From Sisyra terminalis (taxonomy: Eukaryota > Arthropoda > Insecta > Neuroptera > Sisyridae): DNA of 64,000 nt. A program made the translations under genes and the position numbers. Below are positions 45,518-57,345 of this stretch, piece by piece (within the stretch, counting starts at the first letter, position 1; every line of letters begins with the position of its first letter). The stretch lies in contig OY292278.1 of NCBI GenBank assembly GCA_958496175.1, positions 29,016,001 through 29,080,000 of the forward strand, read 5' to 3'. The notes beneath the pieces were generated by a model, which was given only the letters and a program-made list of their open reading frames with translations, had not been told where the DNA came from and searched no databases.

Positions 45518-46416
45518 AGGATGTCCATTATTTCCCAAATTGATTTTTTTACAGCGATCGCCCCCTGAATTTTTAGTGTAAGATATAAAAACAATTATCC
45601 AATGCAATTAAGTTCTTAATTTCTTGATTAAACCGTGCCGAAATCATGTTACTTTTACCATTTAAATAACATGGGATTATTTGACTTTTTACTTTTATTT
45701 TTTTTTCTCAGAAACAAATGTATGAAAAGATTTAAGGTCAAAATATTCTGACGTAAAATTTAACGCTCTACAAAAAAGGTCTCTTATCAATTTTCGATTA
45801 AATCACTCCATTAAAAGTTATTCAACATTTAACTTTTTAACGATAAATCAATCGACTATAGGCTCAATAAAAATGATGTTGACTACCAGTTCTAAAAAAT
45901 TTCTCATAGATGGCGTCAGGGGAAATGGTAAAAATTCGAATTTTAATTGAACTTTTGCCGATAGTCTCATTAACTAGTATGAAATTCACTTCGTAGGTAC
46001 AAAATATTGATTAAAGCACAAAAATTTATCCTGGATAAATTGAATTTCACGACTATAACGAATGCGGATCTTATGTCACCGGTTTTAATTGTCAAAAAAT
46101 GTTTTTTTTTGTTTAATTTTCAGTTCAAGCCATAAAATTAACACAAACAATAACTTACGCTCTAATGATAATAATTTTTATCTTCTCTTCCAATGATTTA
46201 ATAGTTAAAAAAAGTAAAAATGAGCAAAAAGTTGAAAATATTAGGCACAAGTTAAATGTTGAATAACTTTTAATGGAGTGAAAAGTTGAATAACTTTTAA
46301 TCGAAAATTGATAAGAGACCTTTTTTGTAGAGCGTTAAATTTTACGTCAGAATATTTTGACCTTCAAATCGGGCGATCGCTGTAAAAAGAACAATTTTGG
46401 AAATAACGGACACCCT
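45518..46416. mobile_element. Foldback with AGGGTGTCC ends, interrupted left arm
   Basis: The left end is AGGATGTCCATTATTTCC plus 'acagcgatcgcccc'. The right end, inverted, is AGGGTGTCCGTTATTTCC plus 'acagcgatcgccc'. Inner arms pair 'aaggtcaaaatattctgacg' (45737) with its complement near 46350. About 165 bases (45571-45736) are present only in the left arm and look inserted. Flanks are TATT/ATTA, compatible with TA insertion. Confidence 0.78.
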
Positions 46417-47339
46417 ATTATGTAGTTCTCGTGAAGGGAGGCTTAAGAATATTTCCAAAGTAGTAACTGTTGAGCTTATTATAGCCTTATTATAGCTTAT
46501 CCGACCACCGTAAGGCATTCGTAAGTTTTTCTTGGTCTATCTACAACTAGTGAATAATGCGTGGATTCAGACTCTAGGACTTTTCAAAGGTTCTTCTTGT
46601 CATCATCATTATTGCAAATCATTTGACCATTTGAAAAATTTAAATTTGTTTCTAATACAACAATAAATTAAGTTATTTTCTCCTTACTACTTATGTGTAT
46701 CTATTTCTGTTGATATTATTGATATGTACTTTAATTTAAAAAAATAATAAATTATTAAATAACCAACTTAAAAAAAGTTATTTAACGAATTGATTATTCA
46801 TTCTACTATATTAAGCACAATCTTAAGTTACCAATATTATAGTAGATATATAAATTTTCCAAAAAAAAAATAGCTAATCTTCATTATTTCATTGATAAAA
46901 ATGATTAAAAAAAAGCCTTTCTAAAAATAAAAATGTGAAGTATTATACATTTATAGCTCATTTTTTATTCTTACTACAACATTAATCACTTGTGTTTAAA
47001 GTGCTTACTCGAGTGCACTTTTTCTCTGCAAATACTCTCCGCTCGTTTTTTACCCAAGCTTAAAAAGACGGATATCATTCCAATTCACAGAGACATTAGT
47101 AAATGTACGATGGAAATTTTTTAAAAATTCATTTGAAACTAAAAAAATAATCAATCAAAAACTTTGAAAATCTAGATTTTGTAGTAAAGAAATCATTTTA
47201 TACATTGCAACAGTACAGTTTTTCCAAATTGTTCTAAACACAACTTAATGGATTGCTTAAGAAGAAAAAGCTTTTGTGAGCTTATAAACAATGAAAACTG
47301 AGAAAAATTTTGTAATTTTAGGAGTATTTTATTATTACG
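46417..47339. other. No recognised feature
   Basis: AT-rich DNA; a small palindrome 'aagtgcttactcgagtgcac' at about 47000 is the only local structure. Confidence 0.35.
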
Positions 47340-47483
47340 ATTAATAATAATATAAAAGAAATACAGCGACGCAATGGATAAATATTATTTCGATCAATAG
47401 AAAAAAGTGAAAATTTCATTCCTCTAAAAAGAAAGTATAACCAACACCTACGTCACGCAAACGAAGTCGCGTTCATCAACTAG
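47340..47483 (-). repeat. 'cgacttcgtttgcg'-headed repeat
   Basis: Minus strand: 'actagttgatgaacgcgact', then 'tcgtttgcgtgacgtaggtg', as in families E and 52703. Body truncated. Confidence 0.6.
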
Positions 47484-47769
47484 TTATCTATAAGGGGAAT
47501 TCCAGTAGCTTTCTAAATTCCCGAATGAACTTTTCACCTAAAACCTCAATTGAATTTATTTTATTTTATTGACAGTTCTGTCTGTACATTGAACCTTAAA
47601 CGGGAAATACAATTTGTTTTTAAGTTGTTATTTGGAAAAAATCATATATTTTAGTTTCTAAGACATTCATTCAAAATGTATTTCTTCTTCTAATGATTCC
47701 AAGGTTTTTTCCGAGCGAAGGAGACTATCAATGAATTTCTTAATTTCCTGCTTGTCAATAGGAAATTTA

Positions 47770-47965
47770 AAAAGGTCCTCTAAAGCGATGGTCCCCAAAG
47801 TAATGGTCCTCGGATCACTAGAGAAAATTTCACTGGTCTGCAGAGAAATGTAAAATTTATAACTATTAAAATATTTTTGATTTTAAAAAAATCCTATTAG
47901 TGGTCAACGGGATTAAAATTATAACTTTTGTGGTTCGTGGGGTCAAAAAATATGGCGCCGGAAAG
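47770..47965. mobile_element. Degenerate hAT-like remnant
   Basis: 'cgatggtccccaaagtaatgg' followed by 'tcctcggatcactag', and a later 'gtggttcgtggggtc', recall hAT termini of the 'CAGTGGTCCCCAA' type. No matching flanking duplication was found, so this is tentative. Confidence 0.35.
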
Positions 47966-48006
47966 CCCAAAAATCATTGAAATTGTATTTATTTACTAAA
48001 ACTTAA

Positions 48007-48716
48007 GGGGTTACAAGGGTTTTACAGATTCAAAAATTTATTTTTTTATTATCTTATTAATTTTTACAACATCTTTAGAATATTATCCTCAATTTTCAAG
48101 TTGATCCAAGTAATAATTTTGGAGATACAGCTTTGGGAAGTTCAACGCGCCACAGGTATATCGGTACAGCTGTTCGTCTACTGTCACGTTTTCCTCGAAA
48201 CTGTGTTTTTAAAGTCGGTTGTCAAGTTTCTCGAGAACTACTCAACCGATTTTGATCAAATTTTACTCATGCCTTTGAGATACAATTGAAAGATTTGAAG
48301 TAAGGATTTTTTTTTCAATTACAATTTTTTAATAAAAAAATATAAGGCACATTTCACGGAAATTTGTATTTTTTTGTAAAAAAATTACCAAAAATTCAAT
48401 TTTCACTTTTTTTCCTTCATTTAAGTTCTAGTTTTTGATTTTAACTTAAATTCGTATTTTTTTTTATTTTGGATGATCCTGTCATAAATTCTACTGTCAA
48501 CACGGACCCTCTTTTTCACCTTTTTTTCGAAGGGTCACCGGAAATGTCGTCACAATGGCGGAGTGTTATACATTTTTTCTATAAAAAAATCAAAAATTCT
48601 TTGTCAAATGTGTATGTTTGAGATAGTAAAAAGTTTAAACAAAATATTTTATTTTTTACACGAACTAAAATTTTTTGAAAATTGGCCATTTTTCCCCGAC
48701 TAAGCGCATGTAGCCC
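48007..48716. mobile_element. TTAA-flanked piggyBac-type MITE, 710 bp
   Basis: The left end is TTAA|GGGGTTACAAGGG (TTAA 48003-48006). The right end, inverted, is TTAA|GGGCTACATGCGC (TTAA 48717-48720). The interior includes 'tgggaagttcaacgcgccac' and 'ctactcaaccgattttgatc', with no transposase frame. Confidence 0.72.
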
Positions 48717-48720
48717 TTAA

Positions 48721-49150
48721 ATCAGAAAATATAAGACGAGCATTTATTTTTTATAAAGAGCGAGAATGGTAATTATTTTGATAAAACAAATCTATATAAT
48801 ACGGCAACTCACCATGTAATAACGAACACCAGTTAAAGCAAATGACGTCATAATTGAGTAAGTGAATGCATTGAAACAAGGTGAATTATACTAACCAAGT
48901 GGGAGTGTAGTGGTAAGGATAGCTCAGTCAAAAATTCTGATATTGCTACCGTTTGCAATAATATATCATTCTTTTTTACGCTTGAAATGTACAAAAAGTG
49001 TATTTGATAAGCAAAAAGTGTCTTTAGCATTCAATTATTCCAAGAAAATATAAGTTGAGAATGGAAATGTTGGCATAGCGGAATTTCTCAATTATTATTA
49101 GAAAATAGAGAAGCGTTGCAAAGTACAAAAATTCTTAAATTGTTTAAATT
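48721..49150. other. No recognised feature
   Basis: AT-rich DNA; nothing supportable. Confidence 0.4.
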
Positions 49151-49158
49151 ATCTAGTA

Positions 49159-49478
49159 CAGTATTTCTCAAAGCGGGTTTCGTGGATTCTGGGGTTTCAT
49201 GAAGAAATTTTGGGGTTCCACGAGATAAGTTGTCGTATGATTTTGAAATATTTGCAAAATAACAATATTTTCATGAAAATGCATCAAAATATTAATGTAA
49301 GGCATTACTTGCCTTCAATAAATTTCTTTTCGTAATAAATTTATCAAAATCAGTTAAAGTATCTAAAATATGATATATTTTACTACTAATCTAGTTAATA
49401 ACAAAGGTAGGTATGGTTATGGTTCCATGATTAGTAAAAAGTATCGCAAGAGGTCCAAAAAAAGTTTGTGGGATCCTG
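49159..49478. mobile_element. hAT-type MITE, 320 bp
   Basis: Left end CAGTATTTCTCAAAGCGGG; right end, inverted, CAGGATCCCACAAAC. Flanks ATCTAGTA (49151-49158) and ATCTAGTT (49479-49486), 7 of 8 identical. Directly downstream, 'cgtttgga..tccaaacg' brackets a small GC-rich inverted repeat (49490-49542). Confidence 0.82.
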
Positions 49479-49544
49479 ATCTAGTTAATACGTTTGGATC
49501 ACAAACGTGACGTCACTAGCGACGCCATGACACTTCCAAACGTA

Positions 49545-50329
49545 TAGGCGCGGGTTTCAAATATAAAAACTAATATTTGTTTTTTTCCTACTTAACTTGT
49601 CCTGTCAGTAAAAAAAAAAAACAATTATGTAGAGTTCCAATCACTAGTCAGATAGTTTTCGAAATTTGTCATCATACCTATTTCCAAAAAAAAAAAATGT
49701 TACAAAAATCAGAATATTGATCTGAGAAAGTAAATTTCTAGGAAATTAAATTCGCTTCCATTAAAAAAAAAACAGTAGAACGACTTATAAAAGTTAGGAA
49801 GAAGTGTTCTCTCCAAGGTAATTGCCTTATAAATTATGCAACAATTTCATGTAATGCGATGATTAATAATTTCAAACCAGAACCAAATGGTATTTAACTG
49901 TTTCACTCTATTCAATTGCACTTCAACCTACCCCTAAATGATACCTGTTTGATATCAATGAATAATTCCAAGCTCATTCAATAATAAGAAACTATCCACC
50001 TATATCTTAAATAATTGAAAAAGAATTCTACCTTTTTTTTTGAACAAAGAAAATCGAATTACAATTAAGTTTAAATCAAAAACTTTTTTTTATTTACTTT
50101 AGTTAATACTTCCAAAAGTTTGCTTAACTAAAACAAAAGTTTATCGATTTTCATAATTTATATTATTTTCTTTGCAAGTTTCAACGATAAGCGATAAACT
50201 AGAAATTATAAAGTTTCCACTTGCGGTATTCATTTTTCTTGACGTTATTTTTCCGACTTTTATTCGCCGGAAAACCATAAATTTTCATTGCTGCACAATG
50301 ATGACGACTTTACGTTGATATTATTATGA
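49545..50329. other. No recognised feature
   Basis: AT-rich DNA; nothing supportable. Confidence 0.4.
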
Positions 50330-50833
50330 AAGAATGAATAAACATTTTTTGATTAAACTACTTGTATTATTCAGAACATTTTTGAAGTTATACTTCTTTA
50401 TCGGCGTTTTGAAAAAAAAATTTAATGAAAGTGAATTATTAAAAAAATAACGCTTTAAAGCGTGCTTTAAGGTAGCAGTATGAAGTTGCTCGCAAACGGT
50501 TAGAGAGAAAAATGGTTCAAGCGGTCGAAATCTGACCGATTTTTGGGAGCGATACGCATAGTAGTAGGACAACTAAAACACTATTGCATCGATCAAGTTG
50601 AGCCAGCACTCGCAAATGTTGGCGTATGTTTTTCGTTTATCAAGAGACTCGAGGGGAGAGGACTCGCTCATCCCGAAAAATTCCGAATCAGATACGAAGC
50701 TATAGCTAGCGAACAGTTAGAAACAGTCAGAACGGTTAGAACCTTTAGAAAATGGAGAAAATAGATATCGTTGAACTAAATATTTTCAAATTTTACAGTC
50801 TAAACAATATCTATATTAATACATAACTAAGTA

Positions 50834-51140
50834 GTAATTTCCCGTAAAATATTCACCGCCCTACTGACGCAACTGACTAATGGTAAAAATTGGCAATTGA
50901 TTAAATGAAATATAATGACTATTGAAACCAAAGCGATAATCATTCAGTTCAAATTTGAAACAATGATGGTATTTCACTCACACATATGTGTTTATAATAT
51001 TTGTCTACCTTTTCCAAAATATATGCATACATATTACTTACGTTTGCCTATTATTATGTTTATTATTATTATTATTATTATGAGAATTAAAATGCACTTA
51101 AAAGAAAGGTTTTTTTCTGAAGGTATTGATACATTATATT
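50834..51140 (+). repeat. Interspersed repeat family B, copy
   Basis: 'cccgtaaaatattcaccg', 'gacgcaactgactaatgg' and 'cagttcaaatttgaaacaa', ending in an (ATT)n tract at 51056-51080. It sits inside the composite repeat. Confidence 0.6.
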
Positions 51141-51461
51141 ACATTGTATTTTTCTTTATTTGAATTAAAAATCAATTTCAATACATAGATATAAATGGGT
51201 AAATAAAATATACAATCACTATTGCATAAATATAATTTTTAGGACATCGCTATTTAGGATTGTTTATACATATCTATACATGATACTTCTATATGGTAAA
51301 GGTTTTTGATAAGTATTTTTCGAACATGTGACTCAGTCTGTTAATTCGGTTAAACGGTTAGTTCATATAATATTTAATATACATTTTGTATAAGTAACCA
51401 AATGTGTAAACATATAATATATATGTATAAATAGCCAATTTAATATTTTATTTGAAACCCG

Positions 51462-51790
51462 GTTACATTCCGTGAAATATTCACAGCCCAACACTGACAC
51501 AACTGACAAATGACTAAAATTAGCAATTGAATGAAATCGAAATGACAGTTGAAACTAATGATATTGTAGTTCAAATTTGAGCCAATAATTATTATATGTA
51601 TATTCCACTTACATGGGTGTATTTAAACTGTATATTCTTTGTCCTCGTCTTTGCCGCAACACATACGGCTTCTATTATGTATTTTGATATTAAAAGTAAT
51701 TTGCATTTAAAATTGTATCATATTTTAGTAATCACAATTCTTATAACTGGTGTGCGAGTTCAGGTACTACCGAAAAAAGCTACGACAGTG
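51462..51790 (+). repeat. Interspersed repeat family B, copy
   Basis: 'ttccgtgaaatattcacagc', 'cactgacacaactgacaaat' and 'ttctttgtcctcgtctttgc', in family order. Confidence 0.65.
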
Positions 51791-51800
51791 GATTAGGAAC

Positions 51801-52700
51801 CTATTTTAACTATACCAAAGAAGTATAATATCTAACACACGTACATAAGTACATACACTGTTTTTTTTTTTTTGAATTGTCAACTATTATCGGAATTTTT
51901 CCCCATTTTAAATTATTGATACAAAAAGGAAATTGCTGCGCCCCGAATTCATTTATTTGGTGTGAAAAATTATTAATGAAGTTATGGCTCGTTTCAGTTC
52001 GTCGAATATTTTAATCTAGAAAAAGTAAATTGTTTTTACGCCCCAGAAACTTTTCAAAGATTAATTGAATTGAATACATCTTGAATTTGCAATGAGCTTA
52101 CTTCCCCGTTCTAGTACAAAGTATATATGTAGATGCATATATACTTATACATAACCAAAAGTTTTGATTTAGTCGAAGCGTTCATAATTTATTTATTCAA
52201 ACATAAATATTTCATTTTCAAATTACAATTCGAATGTTTCAAGTGTTATTGAGAAATTCAAACGTCTAAATATATAAATATATAATTGCAAATGAAGGCT
52301 ATTCGGCGAATATTGCTTGGAAATTTTCGATTGAAACAATAAACACGATGTTAAAATGCTAAATGTCGAGTTTTGTGCTAGTTTAATTTGCTTTTTGCAA
52401 TTGCACTAAACGTTACATTACTTACATGTGCCGTTTACATATGAATAGATAAGCACACAGCACAATTTAATACTATCTATGCATTTACAATGTTTAATGT
52501 ACATATGGATAGTCAACTTGAACTGCCAAAATACATAAAGGTAATTGTGTACCAACTACCGACTACAGACTTAGTGCTATTAACTTATTGAAAACAAGAA
52601 TGTTTAATTTTGCAAATATTCCACTTTCATTGACTCAGCAGTTCCATTTACGGTTTATTGTTTCCAAAGCTTAAATTACTTTATTTCAACTTTATTTTTG
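51801..52700. other. Single-copy-looking DNA
   Basis: No repeat. 51940-52080 is less AT-rich ('gctgcgccccgaattcattt', 'cgccccagaaacttttcaaa') and could be conserved noncoding; this is only an inference from composition. Confidence 0.25.
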
Positions 52701-52702
52701 AC

Positions 52703-52830
52703 TAGCTGATACCCGCGACTTCGTTTGCGTAACGTAGGTGTTGGTTATATTTTTTTTTAGATTTGCTATTTGCCGTGGTATATAGATATTTTTATTCTTT
52801 ATATTCCTTTTACGAAAAATTCATTCATAT
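52703..52830 (+). repeat. 'CCCGCGACTTCG'-headed repeat, truncated
   Basis: Head 'actagctgatacccgcgact' followed by 'tcgtttgcgtaacgtaggtg', then 'tagatttgctatttgccgtg' as in family E; it stops matching after about 120 bases. Confidence 0.65.
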
Positions 52831-52870
52831 CTAAAATACTATTTTTTTTACTGTTATTTACCATCCCTTT

Positions 52871-52905
52871 ATAAAAACTAAGATTTTTACCGACTCTAGG
52901 GTTAA
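52871..52905 (-). mobile_element. SINE tail fragment, copy 7
   Basis: The complement of 'gatttttaccgactctaggg' corresponds to the terminal body phrase of the tRNA-derived SINE. Confidence 0.35.
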
Positions 52906-52977
52906 AAATAAAACAATAAATAATAAAATATTAAGATTAAATTAATTAATTAAAAGAACCTAAAAAAAATTTTTTAC

Positions 52978-53570
52978 TAGTGTCCGACTGAACTTTCGGT
53001 TTTGATTTCGGCCTAGTTTCGGCTAAAAAACGAGTTTCGGCTTAGTTTCGGTTTCGGCTGTCGTCAAGCCGAAACTGAATTATGAATCAGTTAACAATCA
53101 GTTCATTAGTATTTTGTTTAATATTATCTTAAATATTTTTTTTAGTTCGAAAGAAAATTGATCTAATGAGGAAATTATTTTGTTTCTAAGATATAAGAAA
53201 GAGTACTTTCTATTTTATATATCTAAACATATTATTTAAAAAGTATTTTTTTAATATTTTATGTTATTCGTAACAAATATTAAAAAGAAATAATCGGTGC
53301 ATGTCCTTCAAATCAACCCCTTATTTCAGCAAAAAAAATTGTTTGAAATAAGAAGTTATAATAATATGTAATGTTAATGTTTAGCTCAGATATTAGGGAC
53401 TAAATGATTAATAAATACGTATATGTTTTAAAAGTAAAGACTGACTAATTGTGATTAACTTTTTTGTCTACGAAAACATGACCTTATATGGAAGTTTCAA
53501 TTTCGGCCGAAACTGGTGCTGAAATTCAGTTTTGGGTTCGGCCGTAAAAACTAGTTTCGGTCGGACACTA
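52978..53570 (-). mobile_element. hAT-like element (TAGTGTCCG family), 593 bp
   Basis: Both ends are preserved: TAGTGTCCGACTGAA at the left and, inverted, TAGTGTCCGACCGAAACTAG at the right. Poly-T plus AC flanks match (ttttttac and tttttttac) allowing one T of slippage. GCCGAAAC-type words are repeated near both ends. It is about 593 bp and noncoding. Confidence 0.8.
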
Positions 53571-53929
53571 TTTTTTTACAAAACTTTATTAGAATGATAT
53601 GTACTAAGAATAGAAAGAACTGTTGAGTTCTGTCGTTGGAAACTGAGTTCTACAATACGATTTCATTGAGCTTTTGACGAATATTCCAATTACATTGGTA
53701 TGGAAAAAAAACGTTCTATGTGGTTTTTAGAAAGTTTCTTTAAATTTTTAATTTGTCAAAGCTACCTCTGTCCATACGTTCCGTTAATGCGCGTTAATTT
53801 TTTACAGAATATGTGTTTACGATATATGCGGATATATCTATGTACATTTGTAAAAATTTTAGGTGTGCTAATGGATCTTTTATTAATACAATAAAGCAAT
53901 AAAACAAAGTAAGACTCCGTTTATAGCAA
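53571..53929. other. No recognised feature
   Basis: AT-rich DNA; nothing supportable. Confidence 0.35.
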
Positions 53930-54660
53930 CAAAAAAATTGAATTTTACTTTAAATTGAACTTTCACCTTGAATAACTTTGAGATGTAAATTTATCAAAAA
54001 ATGCTAAAATACCTTTTTTGTAGAGCTTACAATTTTCAGTAAGAATCTATAAAAGTTTCCTCTGAATATTGATTTTTTCAACAGTTACAAAACTTCAAAG
54101 CTAAAAAAACAAATCGTAGAAATACATCAATGTTCAAGGTTCGATTTTAAGGAAACGATTGGTCGGACAAAAAAATTTCATAAACATTTTTTGTAGGACA
54201 TTTAATTTTCTATGAGAATATGTGCTGCTTAACTGTATGATAACTGCTCTTTCAGTGTGATGGTTCAAAAGTTTTGAGAAAAATGCACTTTGGATTGAAA
54301 GAAACTGCTATAATGGACATTACTTTGAAAGATGTAAATTTATCAAAAAATGTTAAATATATTTTTTGTAGAGCATTTAATTTTCTTTAGGAATCTACAA
54401 AAATTTACCCTAAATATTGATTCTTTCAATAGTTAGGAAACTTCAAGGTTTTAAAAATCATATCGTAAAAATAGATCAATGTCCAAGGCTCAATTATAAG
54501 AAAACGGTTGGTCTGATGAAAAATTATAGTCTGACATTTTTTGTAGAAGATTTAATTTTACATATGAATATATGCTGGTTAATTCTTTTAGAGTGATTGT
54601 TCAAATATTTTGCGGAAAAAATATACTTTTGATTGAAAAAAAAATGCTATGGACCTCTTA
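53930..54660. repeat. Tandem repeat, two units of about 360 bp
   Basis: Unit landmarks recur: 'gatgtaaatttatcaaaaaa' (about 53984 and 54330), 'ttttttgtagagc', 'caaatcgtagaaatacatca' against 'catatcgtaaaaatagatca', and 'aaacgattggtcggac' against 'aaacggttggtctgat'. Homologous to one arm of the foldback at 11.15-12.05 kb. Confidence 0.7.
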
Positions 54661-55764
54661 ATATTAATATTAAGGCCCAATATTTCTTAATATTTTTTTT
54701 GTATCATTCTGAATAATATTTAGGATATATAGTATATCTTTTGAAAAAGTCGATTTTCTGGGCTTAGCCTAATATATATTAATTTACAATTTAATACGGT
54801 AAGCTATAATTTTTCAACAGTGAAGCAAAATATTTTAGACTTTCGAAATAGTTTTCTTAACTATGTACTTTTTGAATTTATTTTTCGCTCCTTCGATTAG
54901 AAATTGTTACAAAAACCTCACATTTACATAGAAAAAAAAATACATAAACTGAAATCATATTTATAAAATTTGGAAACTATACTTTAATATTTCTTTTCTA
55001 TTTTTGTGACAAATAGTTTACAGAAAGGAAAAACTATTGTTTAAATCCATTTCACGTAGGTTAACTATTATACAATGCTTTAGCTGTTCATGCAACCATA
55101 CTTTATCACATTTACACTATCTTAACCATCTTTATTATTCTATGCAAGTTTAATTAGTGTAACTTAACTAAGCGTTAAGACCTTTAAAGGTGAAATTTAC
55201 CCTTGTGGTCGTATGGACAAAATGGCTTTTACTTCGTTGGGTGGCTTTGTTGGTCATATTTACACCCCAAATTGTTGTAATATTTCAAATATGAACCAAG
55301 TTGTCCCGATTCAGATGTAGAAATTCCACTGTGGAATTTTCTTTGTGAAATATTGACCAATTTAACTGACTTATAAAAAGATATACCTACTTCCAATGAT
55401 TGTATAATAATAAAGGACAATAAGATTTGTGCAATACTCTATATAATGGTTATTATAATATACCTATATATATTTTTATGTACTAAACACACGAAGGTTC
55501 AAAGATTAAATCAACATTTTTAATGTAGCTGAAGATAATTTAACTAATACATAGCAATTATATATTCGGAAATGTGGTCTGAAAAAAAATAATTTTTGAA
55601 GAATTAAAAAGATTATTTTGTTATAACATGAATCTATCATGAAATCAAAATATTTTTATGATACTTTTATGTATATTCGATTAAAATAAATTACAAATTT
55701 TATATATTATTTTGAAAACTAGGAAACACATGGTGATACCTTTTTTCATTGGATAAATATAGAG
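54661..55764. other. No recognised feature
   Basis: AT-rich DNA; nothing supportable. Confidence 0.4.
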
Positions 55765-56120
55765 TTGCGCAGTGCGCATTCTATACATTCTGCACACCGC
55801 GCACACGAAAATAAGCTTTTTCTATTGAAATTATACTTTATCAGCTTAGAAAAGCCTAATTCTAATATTTCGTTTCAGTTATTTTTCACCATATATCAGT
55901 TGAAGTTCTCAAAACATACAATGATTATACGACTGAATGATATAGTTGGGTGCAAAACATTGCAATTAAATCCTCTGCCGGGAAAAACTAAATTACTTTC
56001 CAAACATTCCCATATTTTTAAGAAAAATAAAGCCCTTATAGCATATACATTATATCTGTTCATTGGGGAGGAAGAAAACAATCAAATTGACGAATTGAGT
56101 CGCAATGGACCATATGCACA
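55765..56120 (+). other. Unrecognised open frame, probably not a gene
   Basis: A 124-codon frame opens after a 'gttgcgcagtgcgcattcta' palindrome and runs into the outer end of a family A arm ('ccatatgcacattt'). Composition is AT-driven (Lys, Asn, Ile, Leu) and no domain is visible. Confidence 0.12.
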
Positions 56121-56740
56121 TTTTTTTTGCGATCGATAAAAAACATTATTATTTTCAGATAAAAAAAAACAAATTTTGTTAAGAAAAACTTTATTGTGGC
56201 AGGAAAAGTATTAATTAAACGAGAAAGTAAGAGTCTGAAAACGATGAGGACGCCAATGGCTCTTCTGTGACGTCACAGTACGTATTAGTATGCGTATTGA
56301 AACCAAAATATAAACTGATCATTGAACGGTTACCATAGAAGAAATAATAGTTTACCCAATTTTTATCATTTTTCAAAACTTTTCGTCATGAAAAAATCTT
56401 TATACCCTAAAAATGACTATCTATTTTTTCCTTAAGAATAGAGGTTGTATAGATTGTTAATAGTTTAAATCATTAACATTATGATTAAACGATTTAAACA
56501 ACCCTTTTTTTGTGTTTAAGTTCATCTGTCATATGAAAACATCTATGGGACTTTGATATTTTTTATTATTAAGACATCATTTTAAAGCCAGACCAATTGG
56601 AGCTCGTTTTGGACATTTTGGATTAAACGATTTTTGTTGTATTTTGAAATTACTATTTCTTTAATTTTAACAGGTAAAGTTAATAATTAACAGCTACATT
56701 ATGTTTTGATATTATTTAAGAACGTTTTTAAAACATTTCA
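56121..56740. mobile_element. Foldback family A, left arm
   Basis: 'cgatcgataaaaaacatta', 'gagtctgaaaacgatgagg', 'ctgtgacgtcacagtacg' (56265-56282), 'gatcattgaacggttacc' and 'ccaattggagctcgttt' follow the family A arm from outside inward. Its mate appears to be the arm at 59570-60980. Confidence 0.75.
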
Positions 56741-57345
56741 AATTATTGTTAAGTTTTTACGGTTATTTAATTTTTACGGTTTCGTCAGTATTTGTTTTAG
56801 GACATGTAACACTGACGCCATTTATTTATTTATTTTAACAATATTTTTAACGGTTGTTGCGATTTATTTCGAACTTTGTAACTTGTTAGTTTTGTTACTG
56901 ATACTGGTCGTAACTGTTCTGGCGGCGGTCGACCACCTTATTCATATACCTATTTGCCGTGTTCTGGAAGCTTCCAGCATATTCAAGCGATTTTTATCTC
57001 TTTCTACTGGAATGTACTGGAACGTCTTTCGTCTCACTTCGACCTCATTGTTAGAACTTTCGAATGTTCTAAGTCTGCAACATTATTTCTAGATCATGTG
57101 TGTTAGATCTATTGAAGAAACATTGATGAAAAGCGAAATAAAAACGATAATCGATAGTGATAAGAAAAAATCTAACGAGATGGATTAAAATCGAAGTACA
57201 AAATTGCTCCTATTGAATACTACATAGATACTCAAACTAGAAAGAAACTCAAAAAAGAAGGGTTATTGCAAAGTAAAATTTTCCGATTGGAAGGTCAACT
57301 GCGAGGAAGACTAAACCTGTCATAAGATGGAAAACAGTAAAAAAA
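56741..57345. other. GC-richer segment between family A arms, unrecognised
   Basis: 56870-57095 is clearly less AT-rich than its flanks. The plus frame (to 57092) gives a hydrophobic stretch, and the minus frame gives 'VEVRRKTFQYIPVERDKNR' before a stop. Neither matches a family I know. Because it lies between the two arms, like the THAP relic at 18.1 kb, internal transposon gene debris is a reasonable guess. Confidence 0.25.

Larger units (their letters stand above)
50330..51800 (+). repeat. Composite repeat, copy 2
   Basis: 'tttttgaagttatacttctt', GC-richer block 50480-50760 ('ggtagcagtatgaagttgct', 'accgatttttgggagcgata'), a family B copy (50834-51140), 'attaaaaatcaatttcaata', then a second family B copy (51462-51790). 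Family C, present in copies 1 and 3, is absent. Confidence 0.62.

Noticed and set aside
47770..47965. Complete hAT element
   Set aside because: Only one terminus is hAT-like and no 8-bp duplication was found; listed only as a remnant.
56706..57092. 128-codon hydrophobic frame as a membrane protein gene
   Set aside because: The first part is family A arm sequence; the hydrophobic run reflects T-rich codons. Kept only as an unrecognised segment.
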